Assembly (NCBI GenBank): GCA_023415825.1
Contig: JAEZJF010000016.1
Span: 62,001 to 126,000, forward strand
Direction: 5' to 3'
From: Bacillota bacterium
Lineage (GTDB): Bacteria; Bacillota; Clostridia; DSM-8532
DNA: 64,000 nt
Shown: piece by piece, positions 41,212-50,865 of the stretch
Layout of the letters: each line of letters begins with the position of its first letter
Position numbering within the stretch: position 1 is the first letter of the stretch
Translations under genes and position numbers: made by a program
Notes under the pieces: model-generated
The model's input: the letters and a program-made list of their open reading frames with translations, nothing else
What the model was told of the DNA's origin: nothing
Database searches by the model: none

Positions 41212-43632
41212 ATGCCAAAGACCATAAAGGGTGCAGTTTGTAATATGCCAATGCTTCCGCTCAGGGGTATTGTAGTTTATCCCCATATGATCCTCCATTT
41301 TGATGTGGGGCGTATAAAATCGATTAAAGCCATAGAAGAGGCCATGCTTAAAGAACAAACCATCTTCCTGGCTGCGCAGAAGGATCCGAATATTGAAGAT
41401 CCTGCTATTGATGAGATTAATACTTTTGGAACCATTGCCAGGATTAAACAGCTTCTAAGGCTTCCCGGAGATACTATTCGCGTACTGGTAGAGGGTATTG
41501 AAAGAGCAAAAGTCATGAGCTTTACTCAGGAAGACCCGTTCCATGTGGCAGATGTGATGAGACTTAAGAATACTTCTCTCCATAGCGGAAAGACGGATAT
41601 TCAGGCCCTTGCACGACAGGTCATTGAACATTTTGAAAAATATGCCAAGCTTTCGGGTAAAATTTCACCCGATGCGACGCTTTCCATTACCAATATTGAT
41701 GACTTGTCCCGTTTGCCTGATGTCATTGCCTCAAACCTTGGAATCTCCATTGAGCTTAAGCAGGCTATTTTAGAAGAGCTTTCCCCTAAAAAGCGCTTGG
41801 AAAAGCTTCTTGATATCTTGGCCAATGAAAATGAGATTCTTGAAATTGAGAAGAACATCACAACAAAGGTACGTCAGCAAATCGATAAGAATCAGAAAGA
41901 GTACTATCTGCGTGAGCAGATGAAAGCTATACAGAAAGAACTGGGCGATTCTGCCGATATGGCTTCAGAGGTCGAGGAATACCGTGAAAAGATCAATGAA
42001 GCAGGTCTTCCGGAAGAAGCCCATAAAAAAGTATTAAAAGAACTAGACAGATTATCCCGTATGCACTCCTCTAATGCTGAAAGCGGTGTTATTCGTACCT
42101 ATTTGGATATAGTCCTGGAGCTTCCCTGGAACAAGAAGACAGGGGAGAGGCTGGATATTTGTCATGCTGCTGAGATTCTGGATCGGGATCACTATGGTCT
42201 CGAAAAGGTAAAGGAAAGAATTTTGGAATACTTGGCTGTAAGAAAGATGAAAAACGGTCTTCATGGCCCCATTATATGCTTGGTGGGACCTCCCGGCGTT
42301 GGTAAGACCTCCATTGCCAAGTCCATAGCCGAAGCTCTTAACCGGAACTATGTGAGAATGTCTTTGGGCGGAGTTAGGGACGAGGCTGAAATAAGAGGTC
42401 ATAGAAAAACCTATATAGGCGCTATGCCTGGACGTATTATCAACGCTCTTAAGCAGGCGGGTTCGTCTAATCCTTTGATTCTGCTTGACGAGATTGACAA
42501 GATGTCTGCTGATTACAAGGGAGACCCTGCTTCTGCCATGCTGGAGGTTTTGGATGGCGAGCAAAACAAGGACTTCAGGGATCATTACCTGGAGCTGCCC
42601 GTTGATTTGTCCGATGTCTTGTTCCTTACCACAGCTAATTATAAAGGGAATATACCCAGACCGCTCCTTGATCGTATGGAGATAATCGATATCTCAGGCT
42701 ATACAGAGGATGAGAAGTCCAATATTGCTACCCGCTATCTGGTGCCTAAGCAATTAGCGCTTCATGGTGCTGCTCCCTCGCTGATACGCATCGAGGAAAC
42801 TGCAGTTCGGGAGATTATTGTGCATTATACCCGTGAAGCCGGTGTACGTACTCTGGAACGCGAAATCGCCACTGTTATCCGTAAGGCAGCCAAGCAGATT
42901 GTTGCAGGTGAGAAGAAGAAGGTGCGCGTAACCGGAAACACCATCAAAGGCTATTTAGGCGCAAGAAAATTCCTCTATGACAAAGCCAATGAGGTCGACG
43001 AGGTTGGTATTGTCAGAGGTCTGGCATGGACGCCTGTTGGAGGCGACACTATGCCCATCGAAGTGAACCTCATGCCTGGTGACGGACATCTGGAGCTTAC
43101 AGGTCAATTGGGTGATGTCATGAAGGAGTCTGCGCGTATCGCCAGAAGCTTTATCCGGTCAGTTGCTGCTGATTATGGTATAGATGCGGATTTTCACAAG
43201 AAATTTGACATGCATATCCATGTGCCCGAAGGCGCTATACCCAAGGATGGCCCTTCTGCCGGTATTACGCTTGCAACGGCAATGATTTCAGCTATTTCCC
43301 ACATCCCTGTGAGGAAGAACATAGCCATGACAGGCGAAATTACGCTTCGCGGCAAGGTTCTGCCTATCGGAGGGCTTAAGGAAAAGGTGCTTGCAGCTCA
43401 TCGTGCCGGTATTGATACAGTATTGATACCTATGGAGAACAAGAAAGATATTGAGGATATTCCTGAGAACGTCAGGAAAGTGGTTCGTCTCATCCCTGTA
43501 GCCCATATGGACGAAGTGGTCAAATATGCGCTTATCAGAAAGCCATCAGGCCAGCAGAGAGCAGCCCGTTCGGGTGATAGTGTTGTTTTGAATCAGGCAG
43601 TGGAAGAAGCCGCTGTTACAGTGGAGCATTAA
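41212..43632 (+). CDS. lon: ATP-dependent protease Lon (LonA)
   Basis: Cytoplasmic AAA+ serine protease that degrades damaged and regulatory proteins. The 806 residues comprise the N-terminal substrate-binding domain (MLPLRGIVVYPHM), a coiled-coil region, Walker A GPPGVGKTSIAKS, Walker B LILLDEIDKM and the peptidase domain with catalytic Ser in PKDGPSAGITLATA and Lys in GLKEKVLAAHRAG. Own promoter upstream; the gene converges on the helicase cassette, with a long nested hairpin between them. A second, Lon-like gene lies at 52147. Confidence 0.98.
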   Translation: MPKTIKGAVCNMPMLPLRGIVVYPHMILHFDVGRIKSIKAIEEAMLKEQTIFLAAQKDPNIEDPAIDEINTFGTIARIKQLLRLPGDTIRVLVEGIERAKVMSFTQEDPFHVADVMRLKNTSLHSGKTDIQALARQVIEHFEKYAKLSGKISPDATLSITNIDDLSRLPDVIASNLGISIELKQAILEELSPKKRLEKLLDILANENEILEIEKNITTKVRQQIDKNQKEYYLREQMKAIQKELGDSADMASEVEEYREKINEAGLPEEAHKKVLKELDRLSRMHSSNAESGVIRTYLDIVLELPWNKKTGERLDICHAAEILDRDHYGLEKVKERILEYLAVRKMKNGLHGPIICLVGPPGVGKTSIAKSIAEALNRNYVRMSLGGVRDEAEIRGHRKTYIGAMPGRIINALKQAGSSNPLILLDEIDKMSADYKGDPASAMLEVLDGEQNKDFRDHYLELPVDLSDVLFLTTANYKGNIPRPLLDRMEIIDISGYTEDEKSNIATRYLVPKQLALHGAAPSLIRIEETAVREIIVHYTREAGVRTLEREIATVIRKAAKQIVAGEKKKVRVTGNTIKGYLGARKFLYDKANEVDEVGIVRGLAWTPVGGDTMPIEVNLMPGDGHLELTGQLGDVMKESARIARSFIRSVAADYGIDADFHKKFDMHIHVPEGAIPKDGPSAGITLATAMISAISHIPVRKNIAMTGEITLRGKVLPIGGLKEKVLAAHRAGIDTVLIPMENKKDIEDIPENVRKVVRLIPVAHMDEVVKYALIRKPSGQQRAARSGDSVVLNQAVEEAAVTVEH

Positions 43633-43642
43633 TTATATCATT

Positions 43643-45934
43643 TTAGGGAACCTCCGAAAATCTACTTTGCCCGGAAAGACGGGTAAATGGGGTTTTCGGA
43701 GGTTCCTGCTTTTCCCAGCTACGAATGCGCATTTTCATCTCATCTATGCCAAGAATGCCAAATGCAAAGCCTTTTTTAACCAAATCCTCCGGAAGAAATT
43801 CGTCATACTTATCAAATAAGGGAACCTCGCCTTTATATATCAGTTCCATGGGGTCGAGGGGCTGCTTTTCCATATTGCTCAGAAGGTCAAAAAACTCTTC
43901 TCGCGTTGCCTTCATCTTGAATTGTATGAAATATGGCCTAGAGGAATCGAGTGCAGTTAATCCCAAATGTGGTGCGCATTTGAGCTTGATAAATCTCTCC
44001 AAGGCCAAAAATGCGTATGTTCCGAGCCATGGAAACAGACACCACATATCACCCCCAAGGCATATGAGGGGATCCTCCGTCATGTTAGAATTAATAGCAA
44101 TGTGCCTCGCTTCATCAAGCCTTGTCACAGCGTTTTTCATAAGGTAAGGGTAAACTGTGCTTTCGCTCAAGACTTCTCTCATTCGCATCAGCACTTTGGT
44201 ATTAATATCTCCCGGACATTGTCCGAAGTATGCGGGAACCTTCCCTTTAACTTGCTCACAGTAAACCAGATGCCGCTTGTGGTCAACCTCTTCGACAATC
44301 CAGACATGCCCGGCAAGTGCTATTTTTTCACCTACAGGCGGCGGCATGACTATTGTACCGAGCTCCTGAGATTTACTCCTGACCGTGTATTCCTCGTTTT
44401 CCTTAAACACGGCATAGAACTTATATGAATTTGTGTGTCTTTCTCCTGCGAGACCGACTATAAGTCCGCCCTCTTCGGTTTTCTGTATATGCTCAATGCT
44501 TATGAGATGCTTCAAAAGAAGTTTATAATCATCCTGATTTATTTTATTGAAATAGCTCAATGAAAGCACACGGGATGCAAGACCTGCCGGAGACATTTCC
44601 CCACTAGAGGCCAGTGTACACATTGTCTGATGATAGAGGAGGCTGTAGGGAAGCCTGTCTAGCTTAGGTGGCTCAACCCATCGCTCCTGTACATAAAGTT
44701 GAATCAATGCTATCCCTTGCAGCAGCACCCAGGGAATGGTTACCGGCAGCATGGCTCTTGCCTCGGGAACCTCTTCACGCAGAACGAACCACATTTCCGG
44801 CGGTAAATCCCGTCTACCCGTGCGACCCATTCTTTGCAAAAATGATGATACCATGAAGGGTGCATCTATTTGAAAGGCGCGTTCAAGCCGTCCTATGTCA
44901 ATTCCAAGCTCAAGTGTTGCTGTTGTGACGGTGGTCTGGTATTGTTCATCATCCTTCATGACCGCTTCGGCAGTTTCCCTGTAAGAGGCAGACAAATTGC
45001 CGTGATGTATTAAGAATCTATCCGGCTCGTGATTTGATTCACAATATTGACGAAGGGTTGTTGTAACAGCTTCGCACTCCTCTCGGGAGTTTACAAATAC
45101 AAGACATTTTTTCCCTCTTGTGTGCTCAAAGATATATCCCATACCCGGGTCGGCATTTTTTGGTGCGGTATCTGTTTTAATATCCAGAACAGGCAAGGTT
45201 TCAGGAATATCTTTATCAACCGAGGATTGTGCTCCTTGGATGTAAAAATGCTCCATTGAAAGCCGCCATTTTGCGCCCTTGGCCTCAATCTTTGGAATGA
45301 TTGTATTTCTCCCTGTACCGGATGATAAGAAAGCTCCGGTACCTTCTGGATCACCAATTGTCGCGGAAAGCCCTATTCTTCTTGGGTTAACTCCAGCAAG
45401 CCTTGAAAGCCTTTCCATCAGGCAAAGGGTCTGGCCGCCTCTGTCTCCGCGCATGAGTGAGTGCACTTCATCAATGACAATAAATCTTAAATCGCCGAAA
45501 AGCCTTGCCACATCCGCATGCTTATGTAAAAGCAGGGCTTCAAGAGATTCGGGGGTAATCTGTAAAATACCCGATGGATTTTTCAAGAGCTTGTTTTTAT
45601 GTGACTGTGCAACGTCACCATGCCAATGCCAGACAGGAATACCGGCATAAGAGCATAAATCGTTAAGGCGCATAAACTGGTCGTTTATAAGTGCCTTAAG
45701 GGGCCCTATGTATATGGCACCCACAGATTTTGGAGGGTCTTCGCAAAAAAGTGTGAGTATGGGAAAGAATGCGGCTTCTGTCTTACCCGATGCTGTTGAC
45801 GCTGATAAAAGAACATTGTCATCCGTATTAAAAACTGCGTCTCCTGCCGCAACCTGAATTGCACGGAGAGCTTGCCAGTTATTCCGATAAATAAAATCCT
45901 GAATAAACGGTGCGTATCGGCTAAATATGTTCAT
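43643..45934 (-). CDS. Lhr/BrxHI-like SF2 DEAD/DEAH helicase of a three-gene cassette
   Basis: Probable DNA-dependent ATPase, 763 residues. Motif I STASGKTEA with K51, DEVH box at 155-158, motif III LSATIG at 189-194 and motif VI QRMGRTGRR at 367-375 put it in the Lhr-like superfamily 2 group, which in many defence loci is called BrxHI. The C-terminal 300 residues look like an Lhr-type winged-helix/beta-barrel region. Its start overlaps the end of the ATPase gene by four bases (ATGA), so the two are translationally coupled. The last 20 codons lie within a palindrome shared with the lon terminator. Confidence 0.85.
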   Translation of the reverse strand: MNIFSRYAPFIQDFIYRNNWQALRAIQVAAGDAVFNTDDNVLLSASTASGKTEAAFFPILTLFCEDPPKSVGAIYIGPLKALINDQFMRLNDLCSYAGIPVWHWHGDVAQSHKNKLLKNPSGILQITPESLEALLLHKHADVARLFGDLRFIVIDEVHSLMRGDRGGQTLCLMERLSRLAGVNPRRIGLSATIGDPEGTGAFLSSGTGRNTIIPKIEAKGAKWRLSMEHFYIQGAQSSVDKDIPETLPVLDIKTDTAPKNADPGMGYIFEHTRGKKCLVFVNSREECEAVTTTLRQYCESNHEPDRFLIHHGNLSASYRETAEAVMKDDEQYQTTVTTATLELGIDIGRLERAFQIDAPFMVSSFLQRMGRTGRRDLPPEMWFVLREEVPEARAMLPVTIPWVLLQGIALIQLYVQERWVEPPKLDRLPYSLLYHQTMCTLASSGEMSPAGLASRVLSLSYFNKINQDDYKLLLKHLISIEHIQKTEEGGLIVGLAGERHTNSYKFYAVFKENEEYTVRSKSQELGTIVMPPPVGEKIALAGHVWIVEEVDHKRHLVYCEQVKGKVPAYFGQCPGDINTKVLMRMREVLSESTVYPYLMKNAVTRLDEARHIAINSNMTEDPLICLGGDMWCLFPWLGTYAFLALERFIKLKCAPHLGLTALDSSRPYFIQFKMKATREEFFDLLSNMEKQPLDPMELIYKGEVPLFDKYDEFLPEDLVKKGFAFGILGIDEMKMRIRSWEKQEPPKTPFTRLSGQSRFSEVP
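43647..43706. terminator. Nested palindrome between lon and the helicase gene
   Basis: GGAACCTCCGAAAA (43647-43660) is perfectly complementary to TTTTCGGAGGTTCC (43693-43706); inside, TTTGCCCG pairs with CGGGTAAA. It starts 15 bases after the lon stop and codes for the helicase C-terminus on the other strand. Confidence 0.75.
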
Positions 45935-47250
45935 AACTCAAATTCCTCAAACTCTTTTTCAAGTACCTCATCAGTTATTTCTGTTTTGGCATACTCAAAT
46001 TTTCCCGACCCTAAAAGCTCAGAAATATTTAAACCTGGGTTTTGGTAAACGATATTGAGCAGCTCAATAAAATCACGGATAACCTCCCGAGGAGTTATAT
46101 GTGTATCAGCACCTATTCTGCCGAATTCGATTTTAATAAAGTTGATCATATCATCCTGGCTTACTGCTAGCTCGTAATCAAAGAGATCTGCGTGAATATC
46201 TGCAAGCTTTTCAATTAAAACCAGCAATTCCTCATAAGTAAGAGGCGAGAGCTTTATTACAGGCGCAAGCACATCCTTTACATCATCACGCCCGAAACGG
46301 CCGTCTTCAAGTCGGGATTTCAATGCCTCATAGCTGAAAACGCCGCGTCTTGTGTCCTCGATACACTGAGGTGTACCACCCATAATAATTCCCAGATACC
46401 TGGCCTTTCCCTGCAGCGTATCGTTATACATGGTAAGGATTTTTTCATAGTTATACTGCCGTGTGATGCTGTTTGGAATCTTATAAATATTTACAAGCTC
46501 GTCAATGAGTATAAGAAGCCCATTATATCCTGCTTTTTTAAGAAACAATGCAAAGAGCTTGATATATTCGTACCAGTCGTCATCAGTAATGATAATGTTA
46601 ACGCCAAGCTCTGCCTTGGCTTCCGTTTTATTGACATACTCACCGCGAAACCACTTTACCACCTTTGCTTTGCTTTCATCGTCCCCATTCAGAAAGGATT
46701 TATAATAGATAACGAGAAGCTTTGCAAAATCAAATCCATGAACCATTTCGTTGAGTGAGCTTATGACTTCATATATTTTCTTTTCAACCTGCCTGCCAAA
46801 TTCGCTGTTATTAAACGAAAGAGTGCTATTAGCGGCTACCTCACTTTGGATATTGCTTATCCATCTGTCCAGTATAAGGGTTAGGGCTCCGCCTTCTGGT
46901 CTGGTTTTGGTGGACATGTTTTGTATGAACTCCTTATATGTAGCCAGTCCCTGCCCTTTTGTCCCCTGCAACCGTCTTTCGGGTGAAAGATCGGCATCAG
47001 CCACAACAAAGTTTCTATCCATAACATAATTTCTTATTGTTTGCAGCAGAAAGCTTTTGCCGCTGCCGTATTTACCCGAAATAAAGCGAAAAGAGGCTCC
47101 GCCGTCTGCAATAATATCTACATCGTGTAAAAGCGCATTAATCTCGGTTTCTCTGCCAACCGTGATATAGGGCAGGCCGATTCGCGGCACAACCCCGCCC
47201 TTTAAAGAGTTTATAATGACTGTTGATATCCTTTTAGGAATTTTTATCAT
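45931..47250 (-). CDS. BrxD/DUF2791-like P-loop ATPase of the three-gene cassette
   Basis: A 439-residue ATPase. Walker A is GKYGSGKS (59-66) and Walker B LLILIDEL (245-252), with VGRETEINALL before the P-loop and a polar segment IMGGTPQCIEDTRRGVFSY (sensor-like) near 300. The pattern fits the DUF2791/BrxD-type ATPases found with BREX and related loci. Its ends overlap both neighbours (17 bases with the TerB-type gene, four bases with the helicase), so the three proteins are made in fixed order and probably work as one complex. No BREX methyltransferase PglX or phosphatase PglZ is present here. Confidence 0.82.
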   Translation of the reverse strand: MIKIPKRISTVIINSLKGGVVPRIGLPYITVGRETEINALLHDVDIIADGGASFRFISGKYGSGKSFLLQTIRNYVMDRNFVVADADLSPERRLQGTKGQGLATYKEFIQNMSTKTRPEGGALTLILDRWISNIQSEVAANSTLSFNNSEFGRQVEKKIYEVISSLNEMVHGFDFAKLLVIYYKSFLNGDDESKAKVVKWFRGEYVNKTEAKAELGVNIIITDDDWYEYIKLFALFLKKAGYNGLLILIDELVNIYKIPNSITRQYNYEKILTMYNDTLQGKARYLGIIMGGTPQCIEDTRRGVFSYEALKSRLEDGRFGRDDVKDVLAPVIKLSPLTYEELLVLIEKLADIHADLFDYELAVSQDDMINFIKIEFGRIGADTHITPREVIRDFIELLNIVYQNPGLNISELLGSGKFEYAKTEITDEVLEKEFEEFEL

Positions 47251-48943
47251 TGGGTTTTTCTTTTCCCTCCGCAGTGTTCTTAATCATTTCCTTCAGTTCA
47301 CTCACATAATCTACTATCAATTCCGGCTTGTCTCCATCAAAAATGATTACTGTGTCACTGAATAAGTCATAGAGCTTTTCATTAATAGTGTCTGTGAGGA
47401 CGGAGAGCATAAGCCCATTTGATTTTATCAAATCACTATAATTTTTACTATATAACAGACAGCTCATAAACTCATATTCTATATCGGTTAAATCAGCTTT
47501 ATTTTCTGATGATGCCTGCTTGGGTACTGCCAATACCGCTACCTCATGTGATATGTTATTTTGCACTTTCTTTCTCGAAGCTGTTGATGCTGCTTTTTGG
47601 GTAATACTATTCTGTACGGTATCTTTGAAGTCTATTCCGTAAAAATTCATTGTCATTTGTAAGGGTTCTTCGGGCTCGCCTTTGAACTGAGTCGGAGCAT
47701 TAACGGTATCTTCTGCAGCTGTGGCTTTATCCTCGAAATCTTCAACAATAAGCTTGTTCTGTGTTTCAAGTGCTGTTTTTCTTATATTGTGAAGCTTTAA
47801 GAGATCAATTTCAATTTTAGGAACAGCCTTTTTTTTCTTATCGTCAAGCAGCTTATCTGTTTCCTTCTCTATTATATCCTTATAGATACTTAGCAGATTG
47901 TCAACTTTTAAGGCAGATTTAAAACTATATTTTTGCCTCATTATGAAATCTATGGCTTTTAATAGTTCACCAATATTCTTGTTTTTCCCATCGAAAGGAT
48001 AGAATCTTTCCTCGCTCCAATTTCCATTTTTGCATGTATATCTGCATACGTCATTTATCTCATAAATGCAGTCTATATGCTTATTGTGATGATAGAACAT
48101 GGCTGTATTGAATATTGTATATTGATTGGTCTTTTTTCCCCCGAAGAATTTTTGCACCAAGCTCCTTTTCCGATTTCGATCATGATATTCCACAAGTGCT
48201 GTAAAAGCATTATAAGCCACAGTTCTTACATCATCCGGATATGATTTATAAAATCTTGAACTATCAAGTTTATAAGAGGAAAATGTATTTAATGCGGAAA
48301 AAACTTCTTCCGCATTATGGGAGCGATGGTTAATCAGTGTTATTATCTTATTATCAATACTGACATCTAAAAAATCATTGAGTAAGGACTTATCCAAGCT
48401 ATTGTATATAACATAATCCTTAAGCCAGAGTGTGACTAAGTAGTTAATCTGAGGTTCAATATCCCTATATTTGTACCAGAAGCTTTTAAGTGTGTAAAAG
48501 CCTTCTTCGGCGGTGTTGACCCCGATTTGATTTAAAAGCTCATAGATATAAACATAAACAAAAGAGAGAGATGTTTTTTCTACCATACCGCTGCGAACTC
48601 TGGTCCGCCATGAAAAATATCCACGCAATTGTTGATCGTTCATGGATTCATAGGTTGGGTAGTGTGCAGAAAATCCACCGTTATAGTGATAGTCATCGGT
48701 AAAGTCTTCCATAAATTTTCCTTGTTCATAAAAGGCTTTGCGACCATAACCATAGCCATAAAAATCATAATTAGCTTTTGCCAATTTCTTCATTTCACTA
48801 TACTTTTCCGGCATGAAATCGACCATTTGTGCGGCTGTTTTAAGTATGGGCTCATCCGTATATATTTTTGACTTAAGAAACTCGTTATTCCTTAGCTTTG
48901 GATTGGACAGTATTACTTCAATTAGATTTTGAATATCTTTCAT
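47234..48943 (-). CDS. TerB_N/TerB_C-type protein, first gene of the cassette
   Basis: A 569-residue product with GGAG before the ATG. Residues about 90-200 carry the TerB_N hallmark: YPTYESMNDQQLRGYFSWRT, then RSGMVEKTSLSFVYVYIYELLNQIG. The middle has a charged, low-complexity stretch (about 370-480), and the C-terminal 70 residues (DLTDIEYEFMSCLLYSKNY to YVSELKEMI) resemble TerB_C. TerB_N/TerB_C proteins have been linked by comparative genomics to Ter-associated stress and DNA-processing systems, but have no settled biochemical role. Cassette genes run opposite to all neighbours, suggesting a horizontally moved block. Confidence 0.82.
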   Translation of the reverse strand: MKDIQNLIEVILSNPKLRNNEFLKSKIYTDEPILKTAAQMVDFMPEKYSEMKKLAKANYDFYGYGYGRKAFYEQGKFMEDFTDDYHYNGGFSAHYPTYESMNDQQLRGYFSWRTRVRSGMVEKTSLSFVYVYIYELLNQIGVNTAEEGFYTLKSFWYKYRDIEPQINYLVTLWLKDYVIYNSLDKSLLNDFLDVSIDNKIITLINHRSHNAEEVFSALNTFSSYKLDSSRFYKSYPDDVRTVAYNAFTALVEYHDRNRKRSLVQKFFGGKKTNQYTIFNTAMFYHHNKHIDCIYEINDVCRYTCKNGNWSEERFYPFDGKNKNIGELLKAIDFIMRQKYSFKSALKVDNLLSIYKDIIEKETDKLLDDKKKKAVPKIEIDLLKLHNIRKTALETQNKLIVEDFEDKATAAEDTVNAPTQFKGEPEEPLQMTMNFYGIDFKDTVQNSITQKAASTASRKKVQNNISHEVAVLAVPKQASSENKADLTDIEYEFMSCLLYSKNYSDLIKSNGLMLSVLTDTINEKLYDLFSDTVIIFDGDKPELIVDYVSELKEMIKNTAEGKEKPNDKNS

Positions 48944-49108
48944 AGACTTTGCTCCACATCCAGCATAATTAAAACAGAAAACGCCTTGCCACAGCTACAG
49001 GCAGGGGCGACCTTGGGCCGCCCACTTAAATGCTTGATTAATGCATATCCTAATGGCTACAATGAAAATTGTAGAGAAGTTTGAGGTAAAAATCAAGGTG
49101 AATAAAAT

Positions 49109-49137
49109 TTGTATGGAAGTCACTTCAGTGATATAAT
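49109..49137 (+). promoter_or_regulatory. Promoter of the amidohydrolase-tsaE-tsaB-rimI operon
   Basis: TTGTAT at 49109-49114, 17 bases, TATAAT at 49132-49137. The two-hairpin leader begins five bases later, the same gap as at copy 1. The rest of 48944-49108 holds a GGGCG/CGCCC hairpin near 49005 and no gene. Confidence 0.78.
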
Positions 49138-49142
49138 AACCT

Positions 49143-49205
49143 CACCCGTTACCGAAATCAAAGATTTCGAACGGGTGCCCGAGAACATTGATACTTCGTA
49201 TTAAT
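49143..49205 (+). promoter_or_regulatory. Two-hairpin leader motif, copy 2
   Basis: CACCCGT (49143-49149) pairs with ACGGGTG (49171-49177), enclosing CGAAATC/GATTTCG with an AAA loop; then ATTGATAC (49187-49194) pairs with GTATTAAT (49198-49205) around TTC. Compared with 13350-13411, two pairs change from T-A to C-G on both strands of the stem, so pairing is kept. Confidence 0.65.
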
Positions 49206-49239
49206 TACCGAATGAAACAAACCCTTAAGGGGAGGCAAT

Positions 49240-50421
49240 ATGCTTTATATTAAAAACGCTAAAATTCTGACCATGACAGGTGTCGACTACGAATCAGGTT
49301 TCATTGGCATAAGGGACGGCAAGATTTCAGCAATCGGTAATATGGCTTTCATGCCGGAATCTGAAGCCTCCGATACAGTTATTGATGCAAAAGAAATGGT
49401 TCTCATTCCAGGCCTGGTAGACAGTCACAGCCATATCGGCATGATAGAGGACTCGGTAGGATTTGAGGGTGATGATGTCAATGAAATGACCGATCCCGTT
49501 ACTCCCCATCTCAGAGCTATTGATGGTATTTTCCACGCTGACCGGGCCTTTGAGGAGGCGCGGCAAAACGGCGTAACGACCGTTGTAACAGGCCCCGGAA
49601 GTGCTAATGTCATCGGGGGACAGTTTGCGGCCCTTAAGACCTATGGCCGTACCGTAGATGAAATGGTAATCAAGGCGCCCTGTGCCATGAAGATTGCTTT
49701 TGGGGAGAATCCCAAAACCGTCTATCACGAGAAGCACCAGGCCCCAACAACGCGTATGGCAACGGCAGCCGTGCTCCGGGAGCAGCTCTTTAAGGCCAGG
49801 GAGTACCTGGATGCACTTACGGATTACGAGAATGATAAAGAAGAAAATGATAAACCCGAGTTCGATATGAAGCTCAATGCGATGATTCCGGTAATAAAGG
49901 GAGAACTGGTGGTTAAAGCCCATGCTCACCGAGCGGATGATATTCTTACAGCCATTCGCATCGCAAAAGAATTCAATTTGGATATTACTTTGGATCATTG
50001 TACCGAAGGCTGGCTTATCGCCGATATATTGAAAAACTACGGATGTGATGTGATCTTGGGTCCCATTCTTACAGACCGTTCCAAGATTGAGCTTCGTAAT
50101 CAATCGCTGAAGGCGCCTGGTATTTTAGCAAAGGCTGGCGTTAATGTCTCCATCATGAGCGATCACCCCGAGGTTCCCAACCAGCATCTGATGCTTTGCG
50201 CCACCCTTGCACATCGAGAGGGTATGGCACAGGAAGACGCCTTAAAGGCTATCACCATAAATGCTGCAAAAAGTGTGAGGCTGGAAAAGCGCATAGGAAG
50301 CCTGGAAGTTGGAAAGGATGCCGATATGGTGCTTTACACAAGCCATCCCTTCGACTATATGAGTAAGGTTAAGATGACCTTTATCAATGGGCGGCTTGTT
50401 TACGAAAACGAAGAAGGGTAA
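49240..50421 (+). CDS. Amidohydrolase-superfamily enzyme, imidazolonepropionase-like
   Basis: Cytoplasmic metal-dependent hydrolase of unknown substrate. The 393 residues show the amidohydrolase layout: N-terminal composite sandwich (KNAKILTMTG, IRDGKISAIG), the metal motif VDSHSHIG, then a His in VVKAHAHRADD, a His in LDHCTEGW and the Asp in SIMSDHPEVP; the C-terminus returns to the sandwich (IGSLEVGKDADMVLY). Family members with this arrangement include imidazolonepropionase and related dipeptidases, but none is a safe match. It is followed three bases later by tsaE, so cotranscription is likely; a functional link with t6A synthesis is not known. It carries the two-hairpin leader. Confidence 0.85.
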   Translation: MLYIKNAKILTMTGVDYESGFIGIRDGKISAIGNMAFMPESEASDTVIDAKEMVLIPGLVDSHSHIGMIEDSVGFEGDDVNEMTDPVTPHLRAIDGIFHADRAFEEARQNGVTTVVTGPGSANVIGGQFAALKTYGRTVDEMVIKAPCAMKIAFGENPKTVYHEKHQAPTTRMATAAVLREQLFKAREYLDALTDYENDKEENDKPEFDMKLNAMIPVIKGELVVKAHAHRADDILTAIRIAKEFNLDITLDHCTEGWLIADILKNYGCDVILGPILTDRSKIELRNQSLKAPGILAKAGVNVSIMSDHPEVPNQHLMLCATLAHREGMAQEDALKAITINAAKSVRLEKRIGSLEVGKDADMVLYTSHPFDYMSKVKMTFINGRLVYENEEG

Positions 50422-50424
50422 GAG

Positions 50425-50865
50425 ATGGGAAGAGAACTCTATAGCTGTAAGACCCAGTCGGAAACTGAAACCTTTGAATTGGGAAAAAAGCTTTCTCTTA
50501 AGCTCAAACCCGGGGATACCGTAAGTCTTGAAGGTGACCTTGGTACGGGTAAAACGGCCATGACTAAGGGGATCGCAGCGGGCATGGGCATTACAGAACC
50601 TATTACAAGCCCTACCTTCACCCTGGTCAATACCTATGAGGGCAATGCCACCCTTCACCATTTTGATGTTTACCGGGTAGACGATGCCGATGAGCTCTAT
50701 ACCATTGGCTGGGAGGAATATTTTGATCGCGATGCCATTACAGTGGTAGAGTGGGGTGACCGTTTCCCTGAGCTCCTTCCCGCCAACACCTTGCATATAC
50801 GGATATCACGGGATGATGAGAACCCCGAAAACCGTATATTAACCTTTGAAAGGCAGGACCTATAA
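50425..50865 (+). CDS. tsaE: tRNA threonylcarbamoyladenosine biosynthesis ATPase TsaE
   Basis: Component of the TsaBDE complex that makes t6A37 in tRNAs reading ANN codons. The 146-residue protein has the family P-loop GDLGTGKTAMTKG, then TSPTFTLVNTYEG and the HFDVYRVDD segment. The gene runs directly into tsaB (stop and start adjacent), the usual Firmicutes order with rimI. tsaD is not in the window. Confidence 0.95.
   Translation: MGRELYSCKTQSETETFELGKKLSLKLKPGDTVSLEGDLGTGKTAMTKGIAAGMGITEPITSPTFTLVNTYEGNATLHHFDVYRVDDADELYTIGWEEYFDRDAITVVEWGDRFPELLPANTLHIRISRDDENPENRILTFERQDL

Noticed and set aside
41014..41358. Minus-strand frame across the lon promoter
   Set aside because: Overlaps the lon promoter and start, and has no recognisable content.
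43643..48943. Complete BREX system
   Set aside because: No PglX methyltransferase, PglZ phosphatase or BrxB/BrxC-type gene is present; only BrxD- and BrxHI-like genes occur with a TerB_N-type protein.
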